Below are positions 19,551 to 28,259 of a DNA stretch of 64,000 bases, piece after piece (the first letter of the stretch is position 1; every line of letters begins with the position of its first letter). Where the stretch lies: NCBI RefSeq assembly GCF_000369005.1, contig NZ_KB849765.1, positions 248,001 to 312,000 on the forward strand, given 5' to 3'. The translations under genes and the position numbers were made by a program. The notes beneath the pieces are model-generated. The model was given only the letters and a program-made list of their open reading frames with translations. It was not told the DNA's origin and did no database searches. The stretch comes from Acinetobacter beijerinckii CIP 110307 (GTDB lineage: Bacteria > Pseudomonadota > Gammaproteobacteria > Pseudomonadales > Moraxellaceae).

Positions 19551-20744
19551 ATGACAGCACATAAAAAAACTCAAACTCAATTGATCCATGCACCACGAAA
19601 AGCACCTCAATACATCGAAACAGTACAACCTCCCTTATTCCGTGCATCAACAATCATTTTCAAATCAACATCGCACCTTTTTGATCGTCATTGGACTGAT
19701 GCTTATGATTATAGTTATGGTACACATGGCACGCCCACCACTTTTACCTTAGCCGATAATATTGCTCAAATTGAAGGAGGAACATATTGCTTACTTGCAC
19801 CAAGTGGTTTATCTGCGATTACTTTAGTGAATAGTGCAGTATTAAACTCAGGAGATGAAGTCTGGGTAGCGGACAATATTTATGGACCCAACCTTGAACA
19901 TTTAAACAATTTACAAGCTCGGTATGGCATTCAAGTTAAAATTTATAATCCGATTGATGCCAACAGTTTTCAACCTACAGAAAAAGCGAAACTGATTTGG
20001 TTAGAAGCAGCAGGATCTGTCACGCTAGAGTTTCCTGATTTAAAAAACTTAGTTAAAAAAGCACAACAAGCCAATATGCTCACTGCACTAGATAATACAT
20101 GGGGTGCAGGACTGGCTTTCAATGCATTTGATTTTTCTAATGAACATCTCAGCGTTGATATAACCGTACATGCACTGACCAAGTATCCAAGCGGAGGCGG
20201 CGATATTCTGATGGGCTCAGTGGTTACTCGCGATCAACAACTCCATCACAAGCTATATCGCATGCATGCGATTCAAGGCATTTCAGTTTCGGGTGATGAT
20301 ACTGCACAAATCCAACGCAGTTTGGCGCATATGTCACTGCGCTATGATCAACAATCCAAAAGCGCAGTCACTCTACTGGATTGGTTACAACAACAACCGC
20401 ATTTCAGCCAAGTCTTACATCCAAGCCATGCAGATTCCGCAGGTCACTCATTTTGGTCAGAAATTTGTACCACTGGAAAAAGTGCAGGCTTAGTCAGTGT
20501 TATTTTCAAACCCGAATATGATCTCGCTGCGATTCAAAAATTCTGCGACAGCCTCAGCCTTTTTAAATTGGGATTCAGCTGGGGCGGCCCAATCAGCCTA
20601 GCAATGCTGTATGACCTCAAACAAATGCGCTCACTGGAAAATACACATTTACAACAAGGATTATTGGTTCGCTTCTGCATAGGACTAGAACATCCAGAAG
20701 ATTTAATTCAAGATATTCAAAACGCATTAAAACAGATCGAATGA
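19551..20744 (+). CDS. metC: Cystathionine beta-lyase
   Basis: PLP-dependent Cys/Met-metabolism enzyme (397 aa) expected to cleave cystathionine to homocysteine, pyruvate and ammonia. The PLP lysine is K211 in HALTKYPSGGGDILMG; the SGLSAI and LEAAGSVTLEFPDL segments are typical of MetC rather than MetB. Substrate specificity among this fold is hard to fix by eye, so a C-S lyase of broader range remains possible. It is followed after 18 nt by the ATPase gene with AGGTG as ribosome site, so the two may be cotranscribed. Confidence 0.8.
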   Translation: MTAHKKTQTQLIHAPRKAPQYIETVQPPLFRASTIIFKSTSHLFDRHWTDAYDYSYGTHGTPTTFTLADNIAQIEGGTYCLLAPSGLSAITLVNSAVLNSGDEVWVADNIYGPNLEHLNNLQARYGIQVKIYNPIDANSFQPTEKAKLIWLEAAGSVTLEFPDLKNLVKKAQQANMLTALDNTWGAGLAFNAFDFSNEHLSVDITVHALTKYPSGGGDILMGSVVTRDQQLHHKLYRMHAIQGISVSGDDTAQIQRSLAHMSLRYDQQSKSAVTLLDWLQQQPHFSQVLHPSHADSAGHSFWSEICTTGKSAGLVSVIFKPEYDLAAIQKFCDSLSLFKLGFSWGGPISLAMLYDLKQMRSLENTHLQQGLLVRFCIGLEHPEDLIQDIQNALKQIE

Positions 20745-20762
20745 AACTAAAATAGGTGAAGA

Positions 20763-22313
20763 ATGAGTACACCAATTATTATTGCAAAAAAAACCACAGA
20801 CACAACACAAGATATTGTTTTACATTCACAATTTGCAAATAGACATGGCTTGATTGCTGGTGCAACTGGTACGGGTAAAACAGTTACCCTAAAAGTACTA
20901 GCAGAAAGCTTTTCTCGGCTTGGCGTGCCAGTATTTCTAGCCGATGCTAAAGGTGATGTCTCTAGTCTCGCCAAACCCGGTGCCAACAACCCCAAATTTG
21001 ATGAACGCCTGAAAAGCCTGCAATTAGACGCGATTCCTTTTGCAGCGTCTCCTGTGATTTTTTGGGATTTATTTGGTGAGCAAGGTCACCCTATTCGCAC
21101 TACGATTTCTGAAATTGGTCCTTTATTATTAGCCCAAATGCTCAATCTGAATGACACACAAGAAGGCGTGCTTTCAGCAGTATTCCGTGTTGCCGATGAT
21201 CAAGGTTTATTATTAATTGACTTTAAAGATTTAAAAGCAATGCTGACCTATGTCAGCGAAAATGCTTCTGATTTAAAGGCAGAATATGGCAACCTCTCTC
21301 CTGCCAGCCTTGGAGCAATTCAACGCAATTTATTGGCATTGGCAGATCAAGGTGGTGAACAGTTCTTCGGTGAACCAAGTCTTAATATTCTTGATTTCAT
21401 TCAGACTGACACCAATGGTCATGGCTATATTAACATCTTAGCTGCTGACAAATTGATGAATACGCCAAAGTTATATGCAACATTCTTACTTTGGATGATG
21501 TCAGAACTATTTGAACAGTTACCTGAAGTCGGCGATATGGATAAGCCAAAGTTGGTATTCTTCTTCGATGAAGCGCATTTACTATTTGATAATGCCAGCC
21601 CTGCTTTGCAACAAAAGATTGAACAAGTGGTTCGGTTGATTCGCTCGAAAGGTGTCGGAATCTATTTCATCACCCAGAATCCACTCGATCTTCCCGAAAG
21701 CGTACTAGGACAATTGGGGAATCGTGTGCAACATGCACTACGTGCATTTACACCAAAAGATCAAAAGGCAGTTAAAACCGCAGCGGATACTTTCCGTGCC
21801 AATCCAGAATTTAAAGTCGACCAAGCCATTACCGAACTTGCCGTCGGTGAAGCTTTGATTAGTTGCCTAGACGAACAAGGGACACCACAAATTGTAGAGC
21901 GTGGTTGGGTCATGCCTCCTTATTCATCTTTTACGCCAATCACACCACAAGAGCGTCAAGTCTTAATTGCGCAAAGCATAGTTGCTGGTGTCTATGATCA
22001 AGCTGTTGATCGAGATAGCGCCTATGAACGCCTTCAACAAAAAGTATTGCAGCAGTCTCAACAAAAACAAGCGGATGAGTTAGCAAAACAACAAAGTAAA
22101 GAACAAGACGCTTTAGCCAAGCAACAGGCGAAAGAACAAGAGCGATTTGCTAAAGAGCAACAAAAAGCAGCAGAAAAAGCGCAGCGAGATCGAGAGAAAC
22201 TAACGCAGGATATTGTGGGAACTTTTGCTAAGAGCGCTGCACGCAGCTTAGGTGGCAGTACTGGGCAAAAAATTGTGCGTGGCTTACTCGGTTCATTATT
22301 CGGTAAAAAATAA
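20763..22313 (+). CDS. HerA/DUF853-family ATPase (YjgR-like)
   Basis: A 516-aa P-loop ATPase of the HerA-FtsK superfamily, DUF853 (YjgR) branch. Walker A is GATGTGKT at 33-40, Walker B is [11 protein letters not shown] at 264-274, and [15 protein letters not shown] holds the sensor-type Gln/Asn. Residues about 420-480 form a Gln/Lys/Glu-rich coiled coil (repeats of KQQxKEQ). The cellular role of the family is unsettled; a DNA-pumping or helicase-like role is inferred from the superfamily. It is followed by a strong terminator. Confidence 0.82.
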   Translation: MSTPIIIAKKTTDTTQDIVLHSQFANRHGLIAGATGTGKTVTLKVLAESFSRLGVPVFLADAKGDVSSLAKPGANNPKFDERLKSLQLDAIPFAASPVIFWDLFGEQGHPIRTTISEIGPLLLAQMLNLNDTQEGVLSAVFRVADDQGLLLIDFKDLKAMLTYVSENASDLKAEYGNLSPASLGAIQRNLLALADQGGEQFFGEPSLNILDFIQTDTNGHGYINILAADKLMNTPKLYATFLLWMMSELFEQLPEVGDMDKPKLVFFFDEAHLLFDNASPALQQKIEQVVRLIRSKGVGIYFITQNPLDLPESVLGQLGNRVQHALRAFTPKDQKAVKTAADTFRANPEFKVDQAITELAVGEALISCLDEQGTPQIVERGWVMPPYSSFTPITPQERQVLIAQSIVAGVYDQAVDRDSAYERLQQKVLQQSQQKQADELAKQQSKEQDALAKQQAKEQERFAKEQQKAAEKAQRDREKLTQDIVGTFAKSAARSLGGSTGQKIVRGLLGSLFGKK

Positions 22314-22330
22314 CCTCATGCTTCTTTGTA

Positions 22331-22367
22331 AATTAAGGGATAATAAATTATCCCTTAATTTTTTTAT
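22331..22367 (+). terminator. Terminator after the DUF853 ATPase gene
   Basis: Stem AATTAAGGGATAAT (22331-22344) / ATTATCCCTTAATT (22347-22360) followed by a T-run. It separates the ATPase gene from the NO-responsive hmp promoter. Confidence 0.88.
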
Positions 22368-22387
22368 GGTTTTTATTTAAATATGCA

Positions 22388-22430
22388 TTGCAAATACACC
22401 CTATAAGATGTATTTTAAATACATCTTATA
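22388..22430 (+). promoter_or_regulatory. hmp promoter with NsrR operator
   Basis: Promoter TTGCAA (22388-22393), 17-nt spacer, TATTTT (22411-22416). Over the -10 lies a 29-bp perfect palindrome (22402-22430, centre T 22416) whose core half-sites AAGATGTATTT and AAATACATCTT match the gammaproteobacterial NsrR consensus. NsrR, an NO-sensing Fe-S repressor, is encoded just after hmp. Repression lifted by NO is the expected logic. Site seen; regulation follows from the known NsrR-hmp pairing. Confidence 0.88.
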
Positions 22431-22454
22431 AATGATAGCCAAGAGAGATCAAGC

Positions 22455-23666
22455 ATGACTCCACAGCAAATTGACCTAGTAAAAGCCACTGTTCCTGTAT
22501 TGCGTGAAAATGGTGTTGCACTTACTGGTTATTTTTATAACCGCATGTTAGGTAATAACCCTGAATTAAAAGAAACTTTTAACATGGGTCATCAACGCAG
22601 TGGTGCTCAAGCTCAAGCGCTTGCGGGGGCGGTGTTGGCGTATGCAGAAAATATCGAAGACCCTTCTGTGCTTTTGCCTGTGGTTGAAATGATTGCGCAT
22701 AAGCATGTGAGCTTAAATATTCAATCCCCAGATTACGGCATCGTTGGTGAAAACCTCTTACACTCGATTAGTGAGGTCTTGAACATTTCAATGGAAGATC
22801 CATTGATTGGCGCATGGGCTGCCGCTTATGGTCAATTAGCAGACCTATTTATCAGCACTGAAAAAGCTATTTATGATCAACACCAACAAACTCAAGGGAG
22901 TTGGCTAGGTTGGCGTAATTTCAAAATTGCCAAGAAGGTCATAGAAAGTGATGAGATTACCTCGTTCTATCTAGCCCCTATTGATGGTGGCGACTTACCG
23001 AAATATGAAGCAGGTCAATACATATCAATTCGTGTATTTGTTGAGGAACTTGGTTTAAGACAGCCACGCCAATATACACTTTCGACTTGTCCACAGTCAG
23101 ATTACCTGCGTATCTCGGTAAAACGCGAAGATGAAAAAGGCGAGTTAGCGAGTGGTTGGGTATCTAGCACTCTACATGGCTTAGCTGAAGGCTCTGAAAT
23201 TGAAGTGTCTGCACCAACAGGTAATTTCTATTTGATCGATAGCAGTAAGCGTAATGTCTTTATCAGTGGTGGTGTAGGATTAACACCAATGATTGCAATG
23301 CTGAACCAGTTAGTAACTTTGGATATGCCACAACCTGTTAGCTTTATTCATGCTTGTCGTAGCAGCCAAGTGCATGCCATGAAAAAGCATATTCATGAGC
23401 TAAAAGCAAAATATCCACGTCTGAGTACATTCACTGCTTATGAGTTCCCTCATGCAGAAGATGTATTAGGCGAAGACTACGATATTGCTGGACGTTTAGA
23501 TTTAAGCAGCATCGATGCCGCACTATTACCTGCCCATGCTGACTATTATTTATGTGGTCCAATGCCATTTATGGCAGAACAGCATAAAGCCTTAGTTGCT
23601 CGTGGTATTCCTGCTGAAAATATTCATAGCGAAGCATTTGGTACAGGTGGCGTAAAACTCAGCTAA
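22455..23666 (+). CDS. hmp: Flavohemoprotein, nitric oxide dioxygenase
   Basis: Hmp (403 aa) converts NO and O2 to nitrate using NAD(P)H. The N-terminal globin domain carries the B10 Tyr (Y28) and the proximal heme His (H84 in AHKHVSLNIQ). The FAD domain has RQPRQYTLS, and the NAD domain has SGGVGLTPM and YLCGPMPFM. Length is that of E. coli Hmp (396). An NsrR operator overlaps its promoter and nsrR follows, with a terminator in between. Confidence 0.95.
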   Translation: MTPQQIDLVKATVPVLRENGVALTGYFYNRMLGNNPELKETFNMGHQRSGAQAQALAGAVLAYAENIEDPSVLLPVVEMIAHKHVSLNIQSPDYGIVGENLLHSISEVLNISMEDPLIGAWAAAYGQLADLFISTEKAIYDQHQQTQGSWLGWRNFKIAKKVIESDEITSFYLAPIDGGDLPKYEAGQYISIRVFVEELGLRQPRQYTLSTCPQSDYLRISVKREDEKGELASGWVSSTLHGLAEGSEIEVSAPTGNFYLIDSSKRNVFISGGVGLTPMIAMLNQLVTLDMPQPVSFIHACRSSQVHAMKKHIHELKAKYPRLSTFTAYEFPHAEDVLGEDYDIAGRLDLSSIDAALLPAHADYYLCGPMPFMAEQHKALVARGIPAENIHSEAFGTGGVKLS

Positions 23667-23685
23667 TCAGCGCTGCGTTTTGCAT

Positions 23686-23717
23686 AGGGCTAGTCTATGT
23701 TAGACTAGCCCTTTCTA
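23686..23717 (+). terminator. Terminator between hmp and nsrR
   Basis: Perfect 12-bp stem AGGGCTAGTCTA (23686-23697) / TAGACTAGCCCT (23701-23712), 3-nt loop, then TTCTATTT. The T-run is short. No separate strong promoter is seen in the 32 nt before nsrR, so partial read-through from hmp may express nsrR. Confidence 0.75.
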
Positions 23718-23744
23718 TTTATAGCAATAGATTGAGTGAAACCC

Positions 23745-24197
23745 ATGCAACTCAATAAGTTTACTGATTATGCGCTCAGAATTCTAATGTATGTCGCTCG
23801 TCCGAGTGATGTACCCTATACGATTGCAGATATCGCTCAAGACTTGCATGTCTCCCAAAACCACTTAGTGAAAATTGTTCATTTCATGGGCAAACAACAA
23901 TGGATTGTGACCATTCGAGGGAAAGGTGGCGGTCTTCGTTTAAATCCAGAGGCCAAAAAACTGAAATTAGGTGAAATTGTTCGTATCTTACAAGGCAACC
24001 ATCAAATTGTAGAATGCAATACCCCCCCTTGTGTTTTGCGTTCGCACTGTGGTCTGAAAGGACTTTTAGATCAGGCTTTAGAATGCTTTTATCAAAGTCT
24101 TGACCAATATACACTTGGTGAAGTAGTACAGCATGGTATTTTGCCTTCATCTACACACTCAAATATTAATTTTTTAGAAATCGTTCAGAAAGCTTAA
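23745..24197 (+). CDS. nsrR: Rrf2-family NO-sensing repressor NsrR
   Basis: NsrR (150 aa), an Rrf2-family winged-helix repressor with an NO-labile Fe-S cluster. The start MQLNKFTDYALRIL is that of the family. The helix-turn-helix covers about 27-47, and the three cluster cysteines are C91, C96 and C102 in VECNTPPCVLRSHC. The ATG at 23745 is preferred over the in-frame GTG at 23736 because it matches family N-termini and GAGTG lies 8 nt before it. It should bind the palindrome upstream of hmp. Confidence 0.92.
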   Translation: MQLNKFTDYALRILMYVARPSDVPYTIADIAQDLHVSQNHLVKIVHFMGKQQWIVTIRGKGGGLRLNPEAKKLKLGEIVRILQGNHQIVECNTPPCVLRSHCGLKGLLDQALECFYQSLDQYTLGEVVQHGILPSSTHSNINFLEIVQKA

Positions 24198-24241
24198 AGA
24201 TCGCATACAGATGAGGATTCGCACGAACGCCTCACATCCTT

Positions 24242-24247
24242 TATAAT
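24242..24247 (+). promoter_or_regulatory. Probable -10 element for engB
   Basis: A perfect TATAAT lies 35 nt before the engB ATG, with only a weak -35 (TTCGCA, 18-nt spacing). A stem-like repeat TGAGG...CCTCA (24212-24234 region) just upstream may be the end of the nsrR transcript, but it lacks a real T-run. Confidence 0.45.
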
Positions 24248-24281
24248 GGTCGTTGCTATTTCTATTCAAAAGTAAGCTTCT

Positions 24282-25058
24282 ATGCGTCGCAGTGAAAAAT
24301 CGAAAGACACCAAAGCCAAACTCGCACCTAAAGAAAAGATCAGTTATGAAAAAAAGACCGATCCTGCATTAACCGCATATGCAGTACAGTCTTTAAATTG
24401 GCTACGCCAAGCTGAGTTTCTGATGAGTGCGCCAAAACTGGCTTTGTGCGTAGAAGATACTGGCTATGAAATTGCTTTTGCAGGTCGTTCTAATGCAGGG
24501 AAATCAAGTGCTATCAATGCCTTGACCAATCAAAAACAATTGGCACGTGCATCAAAAAGACCTGGTCGTACACAAATGATCAACTTTTTTAGCTTGGGCA
24601 ACCCCGATCAACGCTTAGTCGATTTACCTGGCTACGGTTACGCCGCTGTACCTGAAGCAATGAAAATTGTATGGCAAAAAGAGCTAGAAAATTATTTGAT
24701 TCATCGTCAAAGCTTACAAGGCTTAGTGCTATTGATGGATATTCGCCATCCTTTACAACATTTTGACTTGATGATGTTGGAATGGGCCCATTCTCGTCAT
24801 TTATTTGTGCATATTCTTTTAACCAAAGCAGATAAACTCAATCGTGGCCCTGCCAATAAAACATTACTTGATGTCAAACAACAATTGAAAAAAATGAAAC
24901 TCGATTTTTCAATTCAACTGTTTTCTTCATTGAATAAAATTGGTTTAGAAGAATTAGCAAGTGTTATGGGTGGTCGCCTGAATTTCACACTCGATCAACC
25001 AAGTGAATTTGATTTAACGCAGATCCCAGAAGCATCAGAAACTGACACTGAAGAATAA
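24282..25058 (+). CDS. engB: Ribosome biogenesis GTPase EngB (YihA/YsxC)
   Basis: TrmE-Era-EngA-like GTPase (258 aa) needed for 50S assembly and cell division. G1 is GRSNAGKS at 68-75, G3 DLPGYGY, and G4 TKADKL. It is about 45 aa longer than E. coli YihA, owing to a Lys-rich N-terminal extension (about 1-40) and an acidic C-terminal tail (EASETDTEE). Such extensions are common in this family and are probably disordered. It appears to be a single-gene unit. Confidence 0.93.
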   Translation: MRRSEKSKDTKAKLAPKEKISYEKKTDPALTAYAVQSLNWLRQAEFLMSAPKLALCVEDTGYEIAFAGRSNAGKSSAINALTNQKQLARASKRPGRTQMINFFSLGNPDQRLVDLPGYGYAAVPEAMKIVWQKELENYLIHRQSLQGLVLLMDIRHPLQHFDLMMLEWAHSRHLFVHILLTKADKLNRGPANKTLLDVKQQLKKMKLDFSIQLFSSLNKIGLEELASVMGGRLNFTLDQPSEFDLTQIPEASETDTEE

Positions 25059-25124
25059 ATAATGCATTTTTTGCAACTTGATGCATAAAATAATTTTTAA
25101 TTGTCCCGAATTGCTAAACACAAA

Positions 25125-25154
25125 CACTAGGTAGTTTACATATACTGCTTAGTG
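25125..25154 (+). promoter_or_regulatory. Inverted repeat before the PF10118 gene
   Basis: CACTAGGTAGT (25125-25135) and ACTGCTTAGTG (25144-25154) form an 11-bp imperfect dyad (9 of 11) separated by TTACATAT. A TATACT (-10-like, 25141-25146) lies within it, 42 nt before the ATG. An operator over the promoter is a fair reading; the -35 is not obvious. Confidence 0.4.
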
Positions 25155-25187
25155 TTGGTTCATTGCACTATCGATTAGGACTAAACG

Positions 25188-26132
25188 ATGAAATTACTAT
25201 CATTTGTGAAGAACAAAGTTCTTGGTTCTTCGATTGACTATAAAATCCTCCCACGCAAAGTAAAATTTGACTGGGAAAAAACGCCAGTAGATTGGATTCC
25301 AAACCAACCTTTTGCCAGCTATTTTATTAATGAAATTAACAATATTTTACCTGCTGGTGAATTTTGGTTTTGCCGTTTGTACAACAAAGTTCTGCCTGAA
25401 ATTACCGATGAAAAATTAAAAGAAGATGTTCAAGCTTTTATTCGTCAGGAAGCAATGCATGCGGTAGCACACACTTCTGCAAACAAAGAGTATCTAAGTC
25501 AACGTAATATCGATATTCAACGTAATCTCGATATTATGGATTTCTTGTTTACTAAAGCACTGGCTGATAAACCTTTTGATAAAGAAGTTCCTAAATTTTT
25601 AGAACATCAATGGGATTTGTTTCGCCTAGGTGTGATTGCAACCGTAGAACACATGACCTGTGTGCTTGGTAAATATGCGCTATACAATAAACGCTGGGAA
25701 GAACTCGGCGCAGATCCTGAAATGATTGATCTAATTAAATGGCATGGCTCTGAAGAAATCGAACATCGTACCGTTGCATTTGATCTTTATCGTCATTTAG
25801 GTGGTAGCTATATCGCACGTTACTACCTGAGCGTTGCGGTAATCGTTCTAGTACTTGGCTTATGGGTTGATGGCGCTGCTCACATAATGAGTCAAGACCC
25901 TCGTTTCGCAGATAAAAAACCAAGTGTACTCAAACCATGGGTATGGTTGGAATGGTATAAGCAAGGACGCAAAGACGATCAAGTTCTACCAAATCCAATT
26001 TGGTTGGTAGCACAGCAAATTGACTACTTAATGCCTTGGTATGATCCTGTGAAAGAAGGTAATACCCAAGACGCGGTGAACTATTTGAATAATTCACCTG
26101 CCGCTAAACGCGCATTACAGCCAGCAGCATAA
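25188..26132 (+). CDS. PF10118 metal-dependent hydrolase-like membrane protein
   Basis: A 314-aa protein of the Metal_hydrol (PF10118, COG3687) family. It carries a diiron-like set of Glu/His motifs: GEFW (E58), RQEAMHAVAH (E88, H91), ATVEHM (E154, H155) and SEEIEH (E190, H193). The spacing resembles ferritin-like or diiron oxygenase helices more than a classic hydrolase, so an oxidative role is possible (inference). One hydrophobic segment (about 207-230) could anchor it in the inner membrane. It stands alone between a dyad and a terminator. Confidence 0.78.
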   Translation: MKLLSFVKNKVLGSSIDYKILPRKVKFDWEKTPVDWIPNQPFASYFINEINNILPAGEFWFCRLYNKVLPEITDEKLKEDVQAFIRQEAMHAVAHTSANKEYLSQRNIDIQRNLDIMDFLFTKALADKPFDKEVPKFLEHQWDLFRLGVIATVEHMTCVLGKYALYNKRWEELGADPEMIDLIKWHGSEEIEHRTVAFDLYRHLGGSYIARYYLSVAVIVLVLGLWVDGAAHIMSQDPRFADKKPSVLKPWVWLEWYKQGRKDDQVLPNPIWLVAQQIDYLMPWYDPVKEGNTQDAVNYLNNSPAAKRALQPAA

Positions 26133-26144
26133 CTGAAATTTGCA

Positions 26145-26180
26145 ACAAAAAAGCAGGAGTTCATTCCTGCTTTTTTGTTT
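26145..26180 (+). terminator. Bidirectional terminator between convergent genes
   Basis: Stem ACAAAAAAGCAGGA (26145-26158) / TCCTGCTTTTTTGT (26165-26178) with a 6-nt loop. T-runs exist on both strands, so it can end both the rightward PF10118 gene and the leftward symporter gene. Confidence 0.9.
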
Positions 26181-26198
26181 TTTAAATTGGTATATTAA

Positions 26199-27440
26199 TC
26201 AGCTCAACTCAGTTTCTGCTTTTTTAGCATAACGATCAACCACTACACTAATCATCATATCCCCTTGGACATTGACCACGGTACGTACCGTATCCAATAA
26301 CCGATCAATCGGCAGTAAAATTGCAATCGCTTCCGCAGGTAAACCAACAGATTGTAAAACCATAATCATGGTCACCATACCTGCACTTGGAATACCCGGC
26401 GCTCCCAGTGATGCGATCATTGCTGTTAAACACACAATAATTTGCTGTGTCAGACTTAATTCCAGGCCCATCAAATTCGCAATAAACAAAGCTGCGGCTG
26501 CTTCATACAGCGCAGTACCATCCATATTCAATTGCGTGCCCAAAGGTATAACAAAACCTGCTGTTTGAGGACGCACCCCTAAATTTTCTTGAGCACACTT
26601 CATACTTAATGGCATCGTGGCTGAACTTGAACTGGTTGCAAAAGCTGTCACCAATGCAGTTCTCGCCCCTCGAAAGAACGTAATCGGATTCATTCTTCCA
26701 AATACCCATAGCAATGCAGGTAGAACCACAACACCATGAAAAATAGTTGTTCCTGTAACGACCACTGCAAATTCTGCCAATCGACTTAAAACCGAGAGAT
26801 CCTCAGTCGCAATGAGCTTAGCCAATAAAGCAAAAATACCAATAGGTGCGAGTTTCATTACCCAACCGACTAGCATCATCATAATTTCAAAAAATTGCTG
26901 ACTAATTTGGCGTACCACATTAAAGCGCTCACCGCCTTTGACCAATGCAACACCTAAAAAGAGTGCAAATACAACAACGGCGAGGACATTCCCCTCACTA
27001 AAGGCTTTAAATGGATTAATCAGTGTATTTTGAATAAAATTGGTTAAAAAGCTTGAAGGCGTGAGTGTATCTGGCGATTGATGACTTTGCATGTCGGCTT
27101 GAAAGATACTGATATCAACACCCTTTCCCACCTCAAAAATATGAGCACAAGTAAGTCCTATAATCAGCGCTAAAGTCGTGGTTGTAACACAACTCAGAGC
27201 TGTAATTTTCCAAACCCGTCCAAATTGCCCGCCCGCTTGTAAATTTGAAACACCCACGACAATCGAGCTAAAGATAAGTGGGATTAAAAGCATTTTTAAC
27301 AAGCCGATAAAAATACTACTTAAAATACCTAAACCATATAAGCTATTTGCGGCAAAAATTGTTTCAGGGTAAGCGGTCAATAAAAGTCCGAATGCAAGCC
27401 CCAATACTGCGGCAATTAAAATCTGAGTATTTAAATTCAT
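26199..27440 (-). CDS. Dicarboxylate/amino acid:cation symporter (DAACS)
   Basis: A 413-aa inner-membrane symporter of the GltP/DctA/SstT family. Hallmarks are the Ser-rich loop TSSSSATMPLS (269-279) and the substrate and cation motif NMDGTA (305-310). Around eight membrane helices plus two re-entrant loops fit the known fold. It is slightly shorter than E. coli GltP (437), and the substrate (glutamate/aspartate, dicarboxylate or serine) cannot be told. It is a single-gene unit. Confidence 0.9.
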   Translation of the reverse strand: MNLNTQILIAAVLGLAFGLLLTAYPETIFAANSLYGLGILSSIFIGLLKMLLIPLIFSSIVVGVSNLQAGGQFGRVWKITALSCVTTTTLALIIGLTCAHIFEVGKGVDISIFQADMQSHQSPDTLTPSSFLTNFIQNTLINPFKAFSEGNVLAVVVFALFLGVALVKGGERFNVVRQISQQFFEIMMMLVGWVMKLAPIGIFALLAKLIATEDLSVLSRLAEFAVVVTGTTIFHGVVVLPALLWVFGRMNPITFFRGARTALVTAFATSSSSATMPLSMKCAQENLGVRPQTAGFVIPLGTQLNMDGTALYEAAAALFIANLMGLELSLTQQIIVCLTAMIASLGAPGIPSAGMVTMIMVLQSVGLPAEAIAILLPIDRLLDTVRTVVNVQGDMMISVVVDRYAKKAETELS

Positions 27441-27558
27441 ACTGATTAATAAAAGTTTTCTCTTAGCAGTACTATCGCATGTGAGTTTTTAAGAATCGAG
27501 CAATTTTTTGTCACAACCTTATAATAAAAACATCATGATTTACTTAGCTAGCGTATGT

Positions 27559-28218
27559 TCAACGGAGATATTTTTGAAAGATAATCTGCGCAGTTTCTTC
27601 ATTTGCTGGCACACCATCAAAGCTGGCACCATTAACGACTAAGCCACAGGTCGAAGCATAAAGAACATTTTGTGCTGAACTCAATGCAATTACTCTATGA
27701 ATAACATCAGCCCAATCCTTAAATAGCCCAACATTTATACGCTCTTTAACAATTTTGTCGGCTGTTTCCTCACGAATACTACACACTTTTGCTAACTCAG
27801 CGGCTGAGGCACTATTAATTTCCACTAAACGTAATTCATAACGTAAAGCTCGCTTAGCATCTTTCTCTGCTTGCCTTGCTTCACGTTGTTTAGCATTTCG
27901 AACATCGTGTGCCTCATCTTCAGCTTTTTTTCGTGCTAACGCTTCTGGAGACCTCGCGATCTCTCTTTGTGCTTTAGCTTCTTGCATGGCACGATATGAG
28001 TTTATATCAATACATTTATATTGTTGATTAATCGCATAGCCATCTTCCAATGCCTGATTGCGCTGTTCTATTGTAAGCAAGGGGACGCCATAACAGGCTT
28101 GTTGATATTCTTGTGAGGTAGATGCATCATCTGAACAACTGGATAGCGCCAATCCTAGGCTGGCGGTCATCATCAATAGGTGAGTTGGCGACAATCTTAA
28201 CTTTGAACTTTTCAGCAC
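27559..28218 (-). CDS. Lipoprotein with C-terminal helix-hairpin-helix domain
   Basis: A 219-aa predicted lipoprotein. A signal sequence ends in lipobox LSSC (C28), with Ser at +2 favouring the outer membrane. Residues 75-130 are a charged, probably coiled-coil stretch. Residues 132-180 (LVEINSASAAELAKVCSIRE onward) match the ComEA-type helix-hairpin-helix, normally a DNA-binding fold. Start is a GTG with AGGTGAG about 6 nt upstream. It follows tesB on the same strand after 41 nt, so probably shares its transcript. A periplasmic DNA role is a guess; no function is known to me. Confidence 0.7.
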   Translation of the reverse strand: MLKSSKLRLSPTHLLMMTASLGLALSSCSDDASTSQEYQQACYGVPLLTIEQRNQALEDGYAINQQYKCIDINSYRAMQEAKAQREIARSPEALARKKAEDEAHDVRNAKQREARQAEKDAKRALRYELRLVEINSASAAELAKVCSIREETADKIVKERINVGLFKDWADVIHRVIALSSAQNVLYASTCGLVVNGASFDGVPANEETAQIIFQKYLR

Positions 28219-28259
28219 AGCAAACTCACCTATTGACCATTTTATTTAATTATTTTTCA

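Noticed and set aside
23686..23712. The 12-bp inverted repeat before nsrR as a regulator site
   Set aside because: It lies directly after the hmp stop with a 3-nt loop and a T-rich run, which fits a terminator. It does not resemble the NsrR motif.
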